Shown here: positions 36,301 through 45,522 of the stretch, piece after piece
How the letters are laid out: each line of letters begins with the position of its first letter
How positions within the stretch are numbered: position 1 is the first letter of the stretch
Source of the DNA: Anaerofustis stercorihominis
GTDB lineage: Bacteria > Bacillota > Clostridia > Eubacteriales > Anaerofustaceae
NCBI RefSeq assembly: GCF_024623185.1
Contig: NZ_JANJZK010000002.1
Location: 62,001-126,000, forward strand
Direction: 5' to 3'
DNA length: 64,000 nucleotides
Program-made: the position numbers and the translations under genes
Notes under the pieces: generated by a model
Database searches by the model: none
Seen by the model: the letters and a program-made list of their open reading frames with translations, nothing else
Told to the model about the DNA's origin: nothing

Positions 36301-37698
36301 ATGAATGATTTAAGCAATTTTAAGCTATGGCTTACTGAGAATAAAAACTATTCAAACAAAGTGATTAGCAACACTGTTTCAAGATTTAGAAGGGCAGATG
36401 GTATGTTGACTTGGTTTAATGACACTATGTATCAATACCAGCTGGAACAAGTTGATGAATATCAAGCTTTGTCAACAACAGTTCGCTCGCAGATAAAAAA
36501 AGCAGTAAAGCTATATTTCGAGTTTGCTAATGCACAAGAAATACAAGTTCGTAGCGAAAGGAAAAACAATATGAAGGTATTATCCTTGTTTTCCAATATT
36601 GGGGTTGCTGAAGCCTATTTGAAAGAAACAGGGTTTGATGTTGTTGTGGCTAACGAATTAATTGAGAGAAGAGCAATTCTCTATTCAAAGATTTACCCAG
36701 ATACGCATATGATATGTGGAGATATTACAAATAAGAAAATATTTGAAAAAATTGTAAAAGAATCTATTGATGCAGGCGTCAATATTATAATGGCTACACC
36801 ACCTTGCCAAGGTATGAGTACCGTTGGTCAACAATTGGCGGATGATGTAAGAAATAGATTAGTGTGTCAGGTTATTGAGGCTGTCAAGGAAGTTAGACCT
36901 AAGTATGTAATGATCGAAAATGTTCCAGCCTTCTTTAATACTGAAATATGGGCTGGAGATAGAAAAATCTTAATTCCTGACCTTTTAAATGAAGAACTTG
37001 GTAAAGACTATATTATACACAAGGCAGTAATCGACACTAAAGACTATTCAGTACCACAAACTAGAGAGCGAGCTATCGTTTTGATGACAAGAAAAGACCA
37101 AGAATTAGAATGGCTAGTTCCCTTGAAAGATGATGTTGTGATTACTATGAGAGATGCAATTGGTAATTTACCAAAATTGGATCCGTTTATTACCGATGTT
37201 GACGAAAAAGAGTTGCTTGAGATTGTTCCTCACTATTATGAACGAGCAAAACAGGCTGAAAAAATCTCAAAATGGCACATTCCACCGCATCACATTAAAC
37301 GTCAAGTCATTGTGATGCAACATACACCGACCGGGCAAACTGCTTTTGATAATGAGGTTTATTATCCAATAAAAGCTGATGGAAAGCCTGTCAAAGGATT
37401 TAGGAATACTTATAAGCGTCAAAATTGGGATACTCCCGCTTATACAGTTACAATGGATAATCGGAAAATTTCATCACAAAATAATGTGCATCCTGGAGTT
37501 AAGGAATATGTTGATGAAAATGGTGATGATATTTATTCGGATGCAAGGGCTTTGACTTTGTATGAGCTTATGAAAATTATGAGCATTCCAGACAACTGGC
37601 CTGTACCGGATGATACATCAGAGGCTTTTTTAAGAAGAATAATCGGCGAGGGAATTCCGCCATTATTTGTTAAAAAAGTTTTTGAAAACTTGAAATAG
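36301..37698 (+). CDS. DNA cytosine-5 methyltransferase, LlaJI M1-like
   Basis: The start is ATG 36301 after GGAGGAG; the TTG at 36277 lies upstream of that site. 465 residues. The first about 80 residues (NFKLWLTENKNYSNKVISNTVSRF...) are an extension absent from M2 and are a candidate operator-binding region. The methyltransferase core starts at LSLFSNIGVAEAY; the catalytic C169 is in TPPCQGMS, with ENVPAFF and a C-terminal target-recognition and motif IX-X part. It should methylate one strand of an asymmetric target, probably GACGC, and repress its own promoter. M2 starts 11 bases downstream. Confidence 0.9.
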   Translation: MNDLSNFKLWLTENKNYSNKVISNTVSRFRRADGMLTWFNDTMYQYQLEQVDEYQALSTTVRSQIKKAVKLYFEFANAQEIQVRSERKNNMKVLSLFSNIGVAEAYLKETGFDVVVANELIERRAILYSKIYPDTHMICGDITNKKIFEKIVKESIDAGVNIIMATPPCQGMSTVGQQLADDVRNRLVCQVIEAVKEVRPKYVMIENVPAFFNTEIWAGDRKILIPDLLNEELGKDYIIHKAVIDTKDYSVPQTRERAIVLMTRKDQELEWLVPLKDDVVITMRDAIGNLPKLDPFITDVDEKELLEIVPHYYERAKQAEKISKWHIPPHHIKRQVIVMQHTPTGQTAFDNEVYYPIKADGKPVKGFRNTYKRQNWDTPAYTVTMDNRKISSQNNVHPGVKEYVDENGDDIYSDARALTLYELMKIMSIPDNWPVPDDTSEAFLRRIIGEGIPPLFVKKVFENLK

Positions 37699-37709
37699 GA
37701 GCATTAAAA

Positions 37710-38855
37710 ATGTCGAATTTGAGAGGCTTGTCTTTGTTTGCAAATGTAGGAATAGCAGAGGCATATATGAAAGATATTGGTGTAGACATCATACTCGCTA
37801 ATGAAATCGATAAAGATAGAGCGCATTTTTATCAAGATGTTTACAAAGGTACACATATGGTTTGTGGAGACATAACAGATGATGAGGTCAGAGAAGGTAT
37901 TGTGAATGAAGCGATACAAAAAAATGTTGATTTTGTAATAGCGACACCACCGTGTCAAGGTATGAGTGAGGCAGGTCTTCGTTTGGAATTGGATCCGAGA
38001 AATCAATTGATATCTTACGCTATTGATGTGATTAAAAGAATTAAACCTAAATTTGTGTTTATGGAAAATGTACCAAAACAATTAACCACAAAGATAAAAT
38101 GTGAAAATGAAATTGTTTTAATTCCAGAGTACATAAAAAGAGAACTTGGAGAAAACTATAAATTTAATAAAGAAACTTTGGTAATGGCAAAGGATTATGG
38201 TGTGCCACAACTAAGAGAACGTAATATATTTCTATTGGTTAGAAAAGATATTCAGGGAGTAACTTGGGAATTTCCTGAAAAGCAAAGGGAAATAACACTT
38301 AGAGAAGCTATAGGAGGTTTGCCATCCTTAGATCCGTATCTGAGAGATGGAATTAAGAAAACTTTGGAGAAATTCCCTGATTTTGAAAAGAAAAAGGCGG
38401 CAGGGCTAGCAGTTTCAAAATGGCATTATCCTCCTACCCATTCATGGAAACAGGTTGAATGGATGATGCATACTCCAAGTGGTAAATCAGCAATATATAA
38501 CGAAGTTTATTATCCACAAAAAGCTGATGGAACACCCGTTAAGGCACATCATAATCATTACAGACGATTGAAGTGGGATATGCCGTGCAGAACAATTACA
38601 CAAAATAATGGAGTGATTTCGTCATTAGCCTGCGTTCATCCAGGAAATGCTTATCAATCTGATACAGGAGAGACTTTATATTCAGATCCGAGAGTGCTGT
38701 CCATTTATGAATTATTGATAGTGATGTCCTTGCCCCTCGATTGGCCTATTCCTGAATGGGCAAGTGATACGCTTATTAGGAAAGTATTTGGAGAAGGTAT
38801 TCCTTCGAAATTAGTAAGAGAAATAATGCTGGCTTTATTAGCGCAGCTAAAGTAA
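37710..38855 (+). CDS. DNA cytosine-5 methyltransferase, LlaJI M2-like
   Basis: 381 residues, clearly a paralogue of the preceding protein (LSLFANVGIAEAYMK, CGDIT, ATPPCQGMS with C82, ENVPKQL), without its N-terminal extension. Paired cytosine methyltransferases are needed when the target is asymmetric, one for each strand; this is the LlaJI arrangement. AGGAGC lies ahead of ATG 37710. Base composition is AT-rich like the host. R1 starts 15 bases after the stop. Confidence 0.9.
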   Translation: MSNLRGLSLFANVGIAEAYMKDIGVDIILANEIDKDRAHFYQDVYKGTHMVCGDITDDEVREGIVNEAIQKNVDFVIATPPCQGMSEAGLRLELDPRNQLISYAIDVIKRIKPKFVFMENVPKQLTTKIKCENEIVLIPEYIKRELGENYKFNKETLVMAKDYGVPQLRERNIFLLVRKDIQGVTWEFPEKQREITLREAIGGLPSLDPYLRDGIKKTLEKFPDFEKKKAAGLAVSKWHYPPTHSWKQVEWMMHTPSGKSAIYNEVYYPQKADGTPVKAHHNHYRRLKWDMPCRTITQNNGVISSLACVHPGNAYQSDTGETLYSDPRVLSIYELLIVMSLPLDWPIPEWASDTLIRKVFGEGIPSKLVREIMLALLAQLK

Positions 38856-38870
38856 AGGAGTAGAGTTACT

Positions 38871-41057
38871 ATGGGAAAAATAGTTATGCCAAAGAACAGT
38901 GCGCTATTAAATGAGATAGAATCTGTTCTAAAGATATATTACGAAGCAAATGATTGGATTCCAAATGATTCATATAAAACAAGATTGAAAGCTTTGATAG
39001 GAGATGATCAGTACTCTTCGTCATATACAAAAAAAGCACAAATCACATCATATTTTGGATTTACTGTATGGCAGGATATTCGTAATCCTCAGTCATTTAG
39101 AAGAATTACACCTTCGGGAAAGCAAATGTATGAAGCTTTGCAAAAAAACGATACAGAAAAGGTGCAAGAAGTACTGTTGGAAGCTTTGGAACAGGTGAAG
39201 TTTGGTAGAGATAATTATGGATGTCCAGATAGCAATACAGATATCGAACCGCCTACTTTATTCATAAGAGCAATTCTTGATTTAGGGTATTTGACCTATA
39301 GAGAATTTGCTTGGCTGTTATGGAAACTGGAAGACCTTGGAGCAAATTATACAGATTCTCTTCAGGAACTTCGCAAATTGCGTAGCCAGGGCCCAATTCA
39401 GCTAGGTGATGAAGCGAATAAATATGCAGATTGTAAACCAATTATGATACTTGTTAGATGGGGCTTTTTAGCTGAAGACGAGTCTGCAAATGCAAGTAAT
39501 GGTAAACATATTGTAATTGCAGATGAGGTGCTAAAGAAGTATCAGTCAAGACTCAGAAATCTAAAGATTTATAATATTGATAAAGATATTATCGATGCTT
39601 CATCGTTTGATTTTGAAAATGATAATAATGAAGATGACAATGAAAAGAAATTTCGTGCATGGATGGCTAAGCAGGTAACCGTAAACGGAACTCCTTGTAC
39701 TGCCAGTATGATAAGCAATAACTGTAGTGCATTGAAGAAAGTTTGCTCTTTGATGGAAATTGCTGAGTATCCAGATTTAGAAAGTATTTTTGAAATCGTG
39801 GACATGGATGTTTTTGTTGAAGTAAAGAATATCATTCAAAGCCATCCTGATTACGAAGAAGTGAATAAAGCTTGTAACAACAGATTTTTAAGCACTGGCT
39901 TAAAGTGGTACGAGAAATTCCTTAACGAAATGCTGCAGGATATTTCTAGTGTAGAATCCGGGGAGCAGAATGAAAAGGAAGAAATTGATTTAGAAGCAAT
40001 AAGATTGTCTTCTGGAGAAAATGTTCTTCTTTACGGTGTTCCGGGTTCTGGTAAGAGCTGGACTATTGAGCATGAGTATTGCAAGCCAGGAAGTGTTGTA
40101 GAAAGACTTGTATTTCATCCTGACTACACGTATTCAGACTTTATTGGTCAGATTCTCCCTGCAGTAGCGGAAGACGGACAGGTAAGCTATAAGTTTACAC
40201 CTGGTCCTTTTACAAACATTCTTCGTGAGTCATATAATAATCCAGGTACTGAATATATCCTTATTATCGAGGAAATCAACCGTGGTAATGCTCCGGCTAT
40301 TTTCGGTGAGGTATTCCAGCTGCTTGACCGTAAGGTTGAGATCCGTGATATAGATGATGATGGTTTCCCTGTTGGAACAAGTGAGTACGGCATCACAAAT
40401 ATGAATATTGCTGAAGAAATGTATGGTAAGGAAAGAAAGACAGATAAGGTTCGTATTCCTTCAAATCTTTCTATCATTGGAACAATGAATACATCAGATC
40501 AGAATGTTTTCACATTAGATACAGCATTCCAGCGGAGATGGGATATGCGTCTTATCGAAAATGATTTTGAAAATGTTGACCCGACACTTGCAAATGCAGA
40601 AATTCTTGATACTACAGTAACATGGAGAAATTTCTGCGTTGAGATTAATAGAATTGTTGTTGGAAACAGTGCAAGAATGACTTCTGCAGAAGATAAGAGA
40701 CTTGGTGCATACTTCGTTCATCTTCGTGACCTTAAGTTTAATGATGCGATGGGTGATTTAAAAGAATACGATGCACTTCGTAAAAAGGAAAGCAAAGGTA
40801 CTCTTACACCAGAAGAAAAGACACAGATTGCCGTTATCCGTGATGCTATGAGACAGAACAGAAAGTTCCCTGAAAAGGTAATCAAGTATCTCTGGGATGA
40901 CGCATTCAAGTTTAACCGTGAAGTAATCTTTGAGGTTACCGAATATCAGAGCCTTGAGCAGGTAATCCGTGCATTTATGTATGCCAAGGGATTAGATCGA
41001 TTTAAGGTTTTCAAGGATAATGTGCAGAGTGCGTTTACTGGAGCAGAAGAAGAGTAA
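38871..41057 (+). CDS. McrB-like AAA+ restriction subunit, LlaJI R1-like
   Basis: 728 residues. The N-terminal half (about 1-370) has no motif I recognise and is expected to hold the DNA-recognition part. The C-terminal half is the McrB-type GTPase: Walker A YGVPGSGKSW (near 387-396), Walker B ILIIEEINRGNAPAIFGEVFQ (near 462), the McrB nucleotide-specificity motif MNTSD (near 540) and an RRWDMRLIE arginine-finger region. GTP-driven translocation would activate the nuclease encoded next. G+C rises sharply at about 40.0 kb, between the two halves (16 of 60 bases are G/C in 39601-39660, 27 of 60 in 40261-40320), so this gene looks mosaic. Confidence 0.9.
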   Translation: MGKIVMPKNSALLNEIESVLKIYYEANDWIPNDSYKTRLKALIGDDQYSSSYTKKAQITSYFGFTVWQDIRNPQSFRRITPSGKQMYEALQKNDTEKVQEVLLEALEQVKFGRDNYGCPDSNTDIEPPTLFIRAILDLGYLTYREFAWLLWKLEDLGANYTDSLQELRKLRSQGPIQLGDEANKYADCKPIMILVRWGFLAEDESANASNGKHIVIADEVLKKYQSRLRNLKIYNIDKDIIDASSFDFENDNNEDDNEKKFRAWMAKQVTVNGTPCTASMISNNCSALKKVCSLMEIAEYPDLESIFEIVDMDVFVEVKNIIQSHPDYEEVNKACNNRFLSTGLKWYEKFLNEMLQDISSVESGEQNEKEEIDLEAIRLSSGENVLLYGVPGSGKSWTIEHEYCKPGSVVERLVFHPDYTYSDFIGQILPAVAEDGQVSYKFTPGPFTNILRESYNNPGTEYILIIEEINRGNAPAIFGEVFQLLDRKVEIRDIDDDGFPVGTSEYGITNMNIAEEMYGKERKTDKVRIPSNLSIIGTMNTSDQNVFTLDTAFQRRWDMRLIENDFENVDPTLANAEILDTTVTWRNFCVEINRIVVGNSARMTSAEDKRLGAYFVHLRDLKFNDAMGDLKEYDALRKKESKGTLTPEEKTQIAVIRDAMRQNRKFPEKVIKYLWDDAFKFNREVIFEVTEYQSLEQVIRAFMYAKGLDRFKVFKDNVQSAFTGAEEE

Positions 41058-41071
41058 GGTGGTGAGGATAG

Positions 41072-42451
41072 ATGGATTTAGGCTCAGCTTTAAATTCAAT
41101 AATGGAATTTGATATCAAAAAGCACTGCCATGTTAATACAAATGAAGATGGTGACCGTTTTGTTGGTATCAAGGCTGATTCCGATAATGCTATGGTCTAT
41201 TTCCCTATCGGATATGAACTGCCGGAAACCGATGCTGAAATCAGAACAGACATTAAGCATTTGATACAAGTGCTGTCTGAATTTACAACAAAGGATGACC
41301 GATTGCTTGCTATCAATAAGTTTGCAGCACCACAGACAGTTGATTTTCCTATCAATGCGTATAAGAGTGTCATTGAATACTATTTTTCGATTGGTGGCAC
41401 ATATTATGTTGAGAAGGAGCAAGTGTATATCACAGCACCCACTGGAAAACAGGACTGGGCGAGAACCGCAAGAAAACAGATGCCTCTAGTTCAAAGCAGA
41501 AATGGTGTAAGTTCTTTTGTGTTTACACAGTTTGAGATTCGTTCTTCAACACCTAATGATACAAAGGAAATAACTCAGATTAACAGATTTTGTGTGTATG
41601 AGGCTTTCAAAAGACTGGGATGGCTATATGTTCCATATATGCCGGAAGAACCGGGACCACACCCAGATGTGAAAACTTCAATCAGAATTGTTCAGAGTAA
41701 GCTTGCTAACACAAACGATGATAAGAAGAAGTCACTATTTCGTGGTATGAAAGATATGCTTGAGTACATAGATGAGCAGACATCTGATAAGCAGTTCTAC
41801 TTTGGCACTGATGATTTCGACCATGTGTGGGAGAAACTTGTTGATAGAGCATTCGGAGAAAAGGATAAGGACAAATATTTCCCTCGTTCAAGATGGCTAC
41901 TTGATTACGGCAAGTACAAGGAAAAGAGACCTTTGATGCCGGATACCATTATGATTTACAATGGCAAGTATTACATTCTTGATGCCAAGTGTTATAAGTA
42001 TGGTTGGACAGGCATTCCAGATCATCTGCCTAATGGTTCATCAATCAATAAGCAGATTACATATGGTGAGTACCTGGAAAAATATAAAGGTGTAGATACG
42101 AACTCATTATTCAATGCTTTCATTATGCCATACAATATGGCAAAGAACCATTTCAAACTGACATCTGTTGTCGGCAACATTGGTGAGGCAGTTGGTGACT
42201 GGAGATACAATAAGAAGTACTATGAACGAATCCAGGGAATCGTTATGGATACGAGATATCTTATGTATCATTATTCCGGTAAACCGACAAAGGAAAAAGT
42301 AGCCCTGGCCGAATGTATCGAAGCAGTTCTTGGAAGAGATGAAATTAAATCTACAGGACAGGCACCTGTTCCGAAACCAGTATCTTATGTGGGCATAAAG
42401 CCTGTTAATTCAATGGTTGCAGAAGACAGTGACTCATATGGTGTAGAATAA
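41072..42451 (+). CDS. LlaJI-type restriction endonuclease subunit, R2-like (McrC role)
   Basis: 459 residues, start ATG 41072 after GGTGGTGAGG. The C-terminal half contains MPDTIMIYNGKYYILDAKCYKYGW (about 290-313): the D-x-n-DAK arrangement fits a PD-(D/E)XK nuclease site, with the aspartate in PDT and the DAK lysine as candidate catalytic residues. Position after the McrB-like gene and the two methyltransferases identifies it as the LlaJI nuclease subunit. Codon use matches the prophage block rather than M1 and M2. It ends at a hairpin shared with the convergent gene. Confidence 0.85.
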   Translation: MDLGSALNSIMEFDIKKHCHVNTNEDGDRFVGIKADSDNAMVYFPIGYELPETDAEIRTDIKHLIQVLSEFTTKDDRLLAINKFAAPQTVDFPINAYKSVIEYYFSIGGTYYVEKEQVYITAPTGKQDWARTARKQMPLVQSRNGVSSFVFTQFEIRSSTPNDTKEITQINRFCVYEAFKRLGWLYVPYMPEEPGPHPDVKTSIRIVQSKLANTNDDKKKSLFRGMKDMLEYIDEQTSDKQFYFGTDDFDHVWEKLVDRAFGEKDKDKYFPRSRWLLDYGKYKEKRPLMPDTIMIYNGKYYILDAKCYKYGWTGIPDHLPNGSSINKQITYGEYLEKYKGVDTNSLFNAFIMPYNMAKNHFKLTSVVGNIGEAVGDWRYNKKYYERIQGIVMDTRYLMYHYSGKPTKEKVALAECIEAVLGRDEIKSTGQAPVPKPVSYVGIKPVNSMVAEDSDSYGVE

Positions 42452-42476
42452 ATATAAAAATAGCACAATATTATAA

Positions 42477-42518
42477 AACCTCTGTTTGCAGATGATTGCA
42501 GACAGAGGTTCTTTTCTT
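42477..42518. terminator. Bidirectional terminator between convergent genes
   Basis: AACCTCTGT (42477-42485) and ACAGAGGTT (42502-42510), with an inner TGCA/TGCA pairing. Rightwards the stem is followed by CTTTTCTT, leftwards (minus strand) by a T-rich run opposite ATAAAA. Confidence 0.8.
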
Positions 42519-43662
42519 ATAAGCCTTCTTTTTCTCTTTTCCTTTTTCGGTAACGGTCTTGTGTGACTCTGTTGCAGCATTCCTGGCTGCAGAAACGATT
42601 TCTTGTTGAAGTAGTCTTTACAAGGAAGTAACGGCCACATCTAGGATTATCGCAAGGACGATATAATTCAAGGTCTGGTTTCAAATAGAAGATGGAGAAG
42701 TAAGCTGCACAAAGAAGTGAATCTACTTTCCATGATGGTGTCATTGTTTCTGAATTATAAACAGGATGGATGCCATCAAGATTAGCGTTGATTTCTTCTC
42801 CAATTATGTACTTTGCAATTTCAATCAGTACCGACTTCATTTCATCAGAGAATTCCTGGGAACTGTCTCCGTGCATTTCATAAAGGAAATGGAACAGGAA
42901 GTCAGAGATTTTCTTGGTCATATCCTGCTTTTCATAATTAACAAACATCGAAGTAATATTTTGATAGAATCCGTTCTGATATCCCGGAACAGAAGAGTAG
43001 CCACCAATAATATTATTGTAATCCTGGATGTTCAGAGCATAAGAACCGTATACACAATCAATTATGTTATAAGTGTCTCCATCGAATGCTTGTTGCTGTC
43101 TGCTGTAAGACAACTGAACAGGTGGACTCATAAGTGTATCTACATATTTATGATGACAGCTGGAGTAGCTGTTTTTCATTGAGTCGGTTTTTATAGCAAG
43201 ATCCTCAGAGAACAGTAAAGAAATCGTCAAGTCGCAAATCTTCTTATAATTCTTTCTTATTTCATTGGCAGCAGTCATTAACTCAACTGTCATTTTCAGT
43301 CTGTTGATTATTCCGTATAAAGATATCTCATCAAATACTTCATAGGTGTCTGCGCAAACCGGAAATAGAAAACCATTGTCTTTCAAAAATGATACGAGTT
43401 CCTTGGTGGGTTTATTTGCAAGAGACATCAGAGTACCGAGAATGTTTCTTTCTTCGATTGTTCCATTGGGTGCAATACGAACCAAGCCATCTTTAGCTGC
43501 GTAGCCAAAAAGAATAGGGTGTTCCGGCATAGCCTGCAATTTGAATTTGCTGATAGGTTCTTCTCCGGGAGCAACGTGTTCTATATCTTCAACGCAATCA
43601 CAGCTGCAACTTTCGAACTTAAATAAAATATTTTCAAAAAAATTTTCTTTAATCTGGGGCAT
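42517..43662 (-). CDS. Uncharacterised protein with C-terminal CGNR-like zinc finger
   Basis: 381 residues on the minus strand; AAAGGAGCC lies seven bases before its ATG (complement 43660-43662). Residues 1-330 match nothing I know: no signal peptide, and an N-terminal CSCDC cluster near residue 20. The C-terminus has CDNPRCGRYFLV (C-x4-C) and RFCSQECCNRV (C-x3-C, with CCNR in place of CGNR), then a basic tail RYRKRKREKEGL. This is the layout of CGNR zinc fingers, thought to bind nucleic acid. It converges on the restriction operon, so it may be a regulator or a separate defence-island gene. Confidence 0.7.
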   Translation of the reverse strand: MPQIKENFFENILFKFESCSCDCVEDIEHVAPGEEPISKFKLQAMPEHPILFGYAAKDGLVRIAPNGTIEERNILGTLMSLANKPTKELVSFLKDNGFLFPVCADTYEVFDEISLYGIINRLKMTVELMTAANEIRKNYKKICDLTISLLFSEDLAIKTDSMKNSYSSCHHKYVDTLMSPPVQLSYSRQQQAFDGDTYNIIDCVYGSYALNIQDYNNIIGGYSSVPGYQNGFYQNITSMFVNYEKQDMTKKISDFLFHFLYEMHGDSSQEFSDEMKSVLIEIAKYIIGEEINANLDGIHPVYNSETMTPSWKVDSLLCAAYFSIFYLKPDLELYRPCDNPRCGRYFLVKTTSTRNRFCSQECCNRVTQDRYRKRKREKEGL

Positions 43663-43957
43663 TTTTGGCTCCTTTCTATGGTTGAAAAGTCATGGCATAT
43701 GTCATGGTTTTATTTTTTTGCCTAAAAATAGTAATGGCAAATTATATCTATTGTACTAATTATACTCGTTTGCTACCTAAAATACAACACTTCTAACATT
43801 ACTAATCTGTAAAAGTTATGTGAAAACTTGCTATCTTCAATTACTTTTTGCAGTTAATTATACTTATTACAGAGTTAAGCAATAACTCCGATGTGACCCC
43901 AGTTAACGAAATCAAGAATCGTTATATAAGGTGAGAACATCACTCAGTAATTAATAT
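43663..43957. other. Noncoding stretch upstream of the structured leader
   Basis: It holds the upstream region of the minus-strand CGNR gene and presumably a promoter for the rightward prophage operon, but no pair of boxes stands out. No gene is supported. Confidence 0.4.
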
Positions 43958-43960
43958 CAC

Positions 43961-44092
43961 AAGGCCTGATTAGCTATAAGGGCATTGGGATACAGATATC
44001 GGCACCATCTACAGGACAACCTGTGAAAGGTGCGATAGAAGTACCCTTATTTCCTTATGCCCTTTTCAGGCTTTTTTCGGGTCGGTACTTCT
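43961..44092 (+). ncRNA. Candidate structured RNA ahead of the prophage operon
   Basis: Nested complementary pairs can form one long folded element: AAGGCCTG (43961-43968) with CAGGCTT (44067-44073, one bulge); AAGGGCAT (43978-43985) with ATGCCCTT (44057-44064); TATCGGCACC (43997-44006) with GGTGCGATA (44029-44037, one bulge); ACAGG (44011-44015) with CCTGT (44020-44024). Six T follow at 44072-44077, as in an attenuator. A competing pairing, AGAAGTACC (44037-44045) with GGTACTTCT (44084-44092), would leave the outer helices less stable. I do not recognise a known riboswitch family. Confidence 0.5.
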
Positions 44093-44112
44093 ACAAGCAC
44101 CGGCCTTTATTT

Positions 44113-44157
44113 GTTCCCATTGCCTAACTGCTGAGAATCAGGCAGAAAGGCAGGAAC
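44113..44157 (+). promoter_or_regulatory. Hairpin hiding the ribosome site of the sigma-like gene
   Basis: GTTCC (44113-44117) and TGCCT (44121-44125) pair with AGGCA (44148-44152) and GGAAC (44153-44157); CTGCTGA and TCAGGCAG form the inner part. The Shine-Dalgarno AGGAA lies in the 3' arm, four bases before ATG 44161, so translation is probably regulated. Confidence 0.5.
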
Positions 44158-44160
44158 TTT

Positions 44161-44769
44161 ATGAAAATCAAGATGCGTTATGAGGATGCATACCAAACCT
44201 TGGAGGTTGAAACAAAGGAGATTGAAAAGTGGTTAAACATCTCCATCACAGAAGAAGAGAGTCAGGAAGATTACGAACAGAGAATCCAGGATGTAATCGA
44301 GGAAAGGTTCAACAGACCCGATTACAACAGCTGGCACAAGCATGACCGTCATACTGGCAACGCTTATATGAAAAGCAAGGACGGAACAGTTGAGGTCAAT
44401 ACAGAAGAAGCAATTATGTACAGAGCAGCTGATAAGTCAGCCTTTAACAGTTCTATTGACGGAGTACATAACCAGCTTGAATACGAAGAATGCTGTGAAA
44501 CTTTGAGAAGTCTTCTTAAACCTGCAGTGGCAGATATGGTTATTGCCATTGCACTAGACGGATACACCGTTGGCGAGTATGCAGCCTCAATCGATGAGGA
44601 TGCCAACAATGTCAGTCATCGTTATAGACGTGCAATCAACAAATTAAAAAAAAGTTTTTTCAAAAACGTCCTTTTAACCCTTCTCCCAAGGCTACCAGGT
44701 AGGAGGGTGACACCTCCAAGGAAATTCTATTTTGAAGGAGGTAATTCGTATGGAATTACAAGTATTTAA
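44161..44769 (+). CDS. Phage-type sigma-70-like protein
   Basis: 202 residues as read. Residues about 110-165 (LRSLLKPAVADMVIAIALDGYTVGEYAASIDEDANNVSHRYRRAINKLKK) resemble sigma region 4 with a helix-turn-helix. The N-terminal part carries DYNSWHKHDRH and an unusual acidic stretch. After NKLKK the frame continues for about 37 codons through A8 and T6 runs and over the next gene's ribosome site; this tail is low-complexity and may be an unneeded read-through or point to a small frame error. It probably regulates transcription of prophage or element genes. Confidence 0.65.
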   Translation: MKIKMRYEDAYQTLEVETKEIEKWLNISITEEESQEDYEQRIQDVIEERFNRPDYNSWHKHDRHTGNAYMKSKDGTVEVNTEEAIMYRAADKSAFNSSIDGVHNQLEYEECCETLRSLLKPAVADMVIAIALDGYTVGEYAASIDEDANNVSHRYRRAINKLKKSFFKNVLLTLLPRLPGRRVTPPRKFYFEGGNSYGITSI

Positions 44770-45517
44770 CAGCACAGAGTTTGGCTCTGTAAGAACAGCA
44801 ACTGTAAACGGTGAGATTATGTTTGTCGGCAAGGATGTAGCAGACATTCTCGGGTACCAGAACGGTAGTCGAGATATCAACCGCCATGTAGATGAAGAGG
44901 ACAGACATAAGGTCATGCTTTTTGATGGTAACCAGGATAAGGAAACCATCATTATCAATGAGTCAGGTCTTTACAGTCTTATCCTTTCAAGCAAGATGCC
45001 TAATGCGAAGAAGTTCAAACATTGGGTAACGGCAGAGGTTCTTCCGGCTATCCGTAAGCATGGAATGTATGCTATCGATGAGATTTTGGAAAATCCTGAT
45101 CTTGCGATTGCAGCACTTACACAGCTTAAAGAAGAGCGTGAGAGAAGAAAACAGCTTGAATGTCAGACGCTTATTCAGCGTCAGCAGATTGCAGAGATGC
45201 AGCCAAAGGCAAGCTACTATGACCTTATTTTACAGAACAAGAACACAGTTCCTATTACACAGATTGCAAAGGACTACGGTATGAGCGGTCGCAAGTTCAA
45301 TGAACTTCTTCATGAACTTGGGGTTCAGTACAAGTTCAGAAAGACATGGCTTTTATATCAGCAGTATGCAGAATGCGGATACACACAATCACGTACCTAT
45401 GCAATTGATGAGAGCAGAAGTGTGATGCATACCTATTGGACACAGAAGGGTAGACTTTTCCTTTATGACCTTCTGAAGAGCGAGGGCATCTTACCAGTCA
45501 TTGAACAGGAGGATTAA
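44750..45517 (+). CDS. Phage antirepressor, Bro-N plus KilAC domains
   Basis: The start is ATG 44750, seven bases after AAGGAGGT; an in-frame TTG at 44732 precedes that site. 255 residues. The Bro-N domain (about 1-105) contains NGEIMFVGKDVADILGY and LILSSKMPNAKKFKHWVTAEVLPAIRKHG. A short coiled segment leads to a KilAC/ANT domain (about 150-250) with ITQIAKDYGMSGRKFNELLHELGVQY. Proteins of this kind counteract phage repressors or regulate lytic genes. It overlaps the end of the sigma-like frame by 20 bases. Confidence 0.92.
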   Translation: MELQVFNSTEFGSVRTATVNGEIMFVGKDVADILGYQNGSRDINRHVDEEDRHKVMLFDGNQDKETIIINESGLYSLILSSKMPNAKKFKHWVTAEVLPAIRKHGMYAIDEILENPDLAIAALTQLKEERERRKQLECQTLIQRQQIAEMQPKASYYDLILQNKNTVPITQIAKDYGMSGRKFNELLHELGVQYKFRKTWLLYQQYAECGYTQSRTYAIDESRSVMHTYWTQKGRLFLYDLLKSEGILPVIEQED

Positions 45518-45522
45518 AAGAT

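Noticed and set aside
44640-44769. Programmed frameshift at the A8/T6 runs in the sigma-like gene
   Set aside because: The alternative frame gives no recognisable domain; the unusual tail is more likely irrelevant read-through before the next gene.
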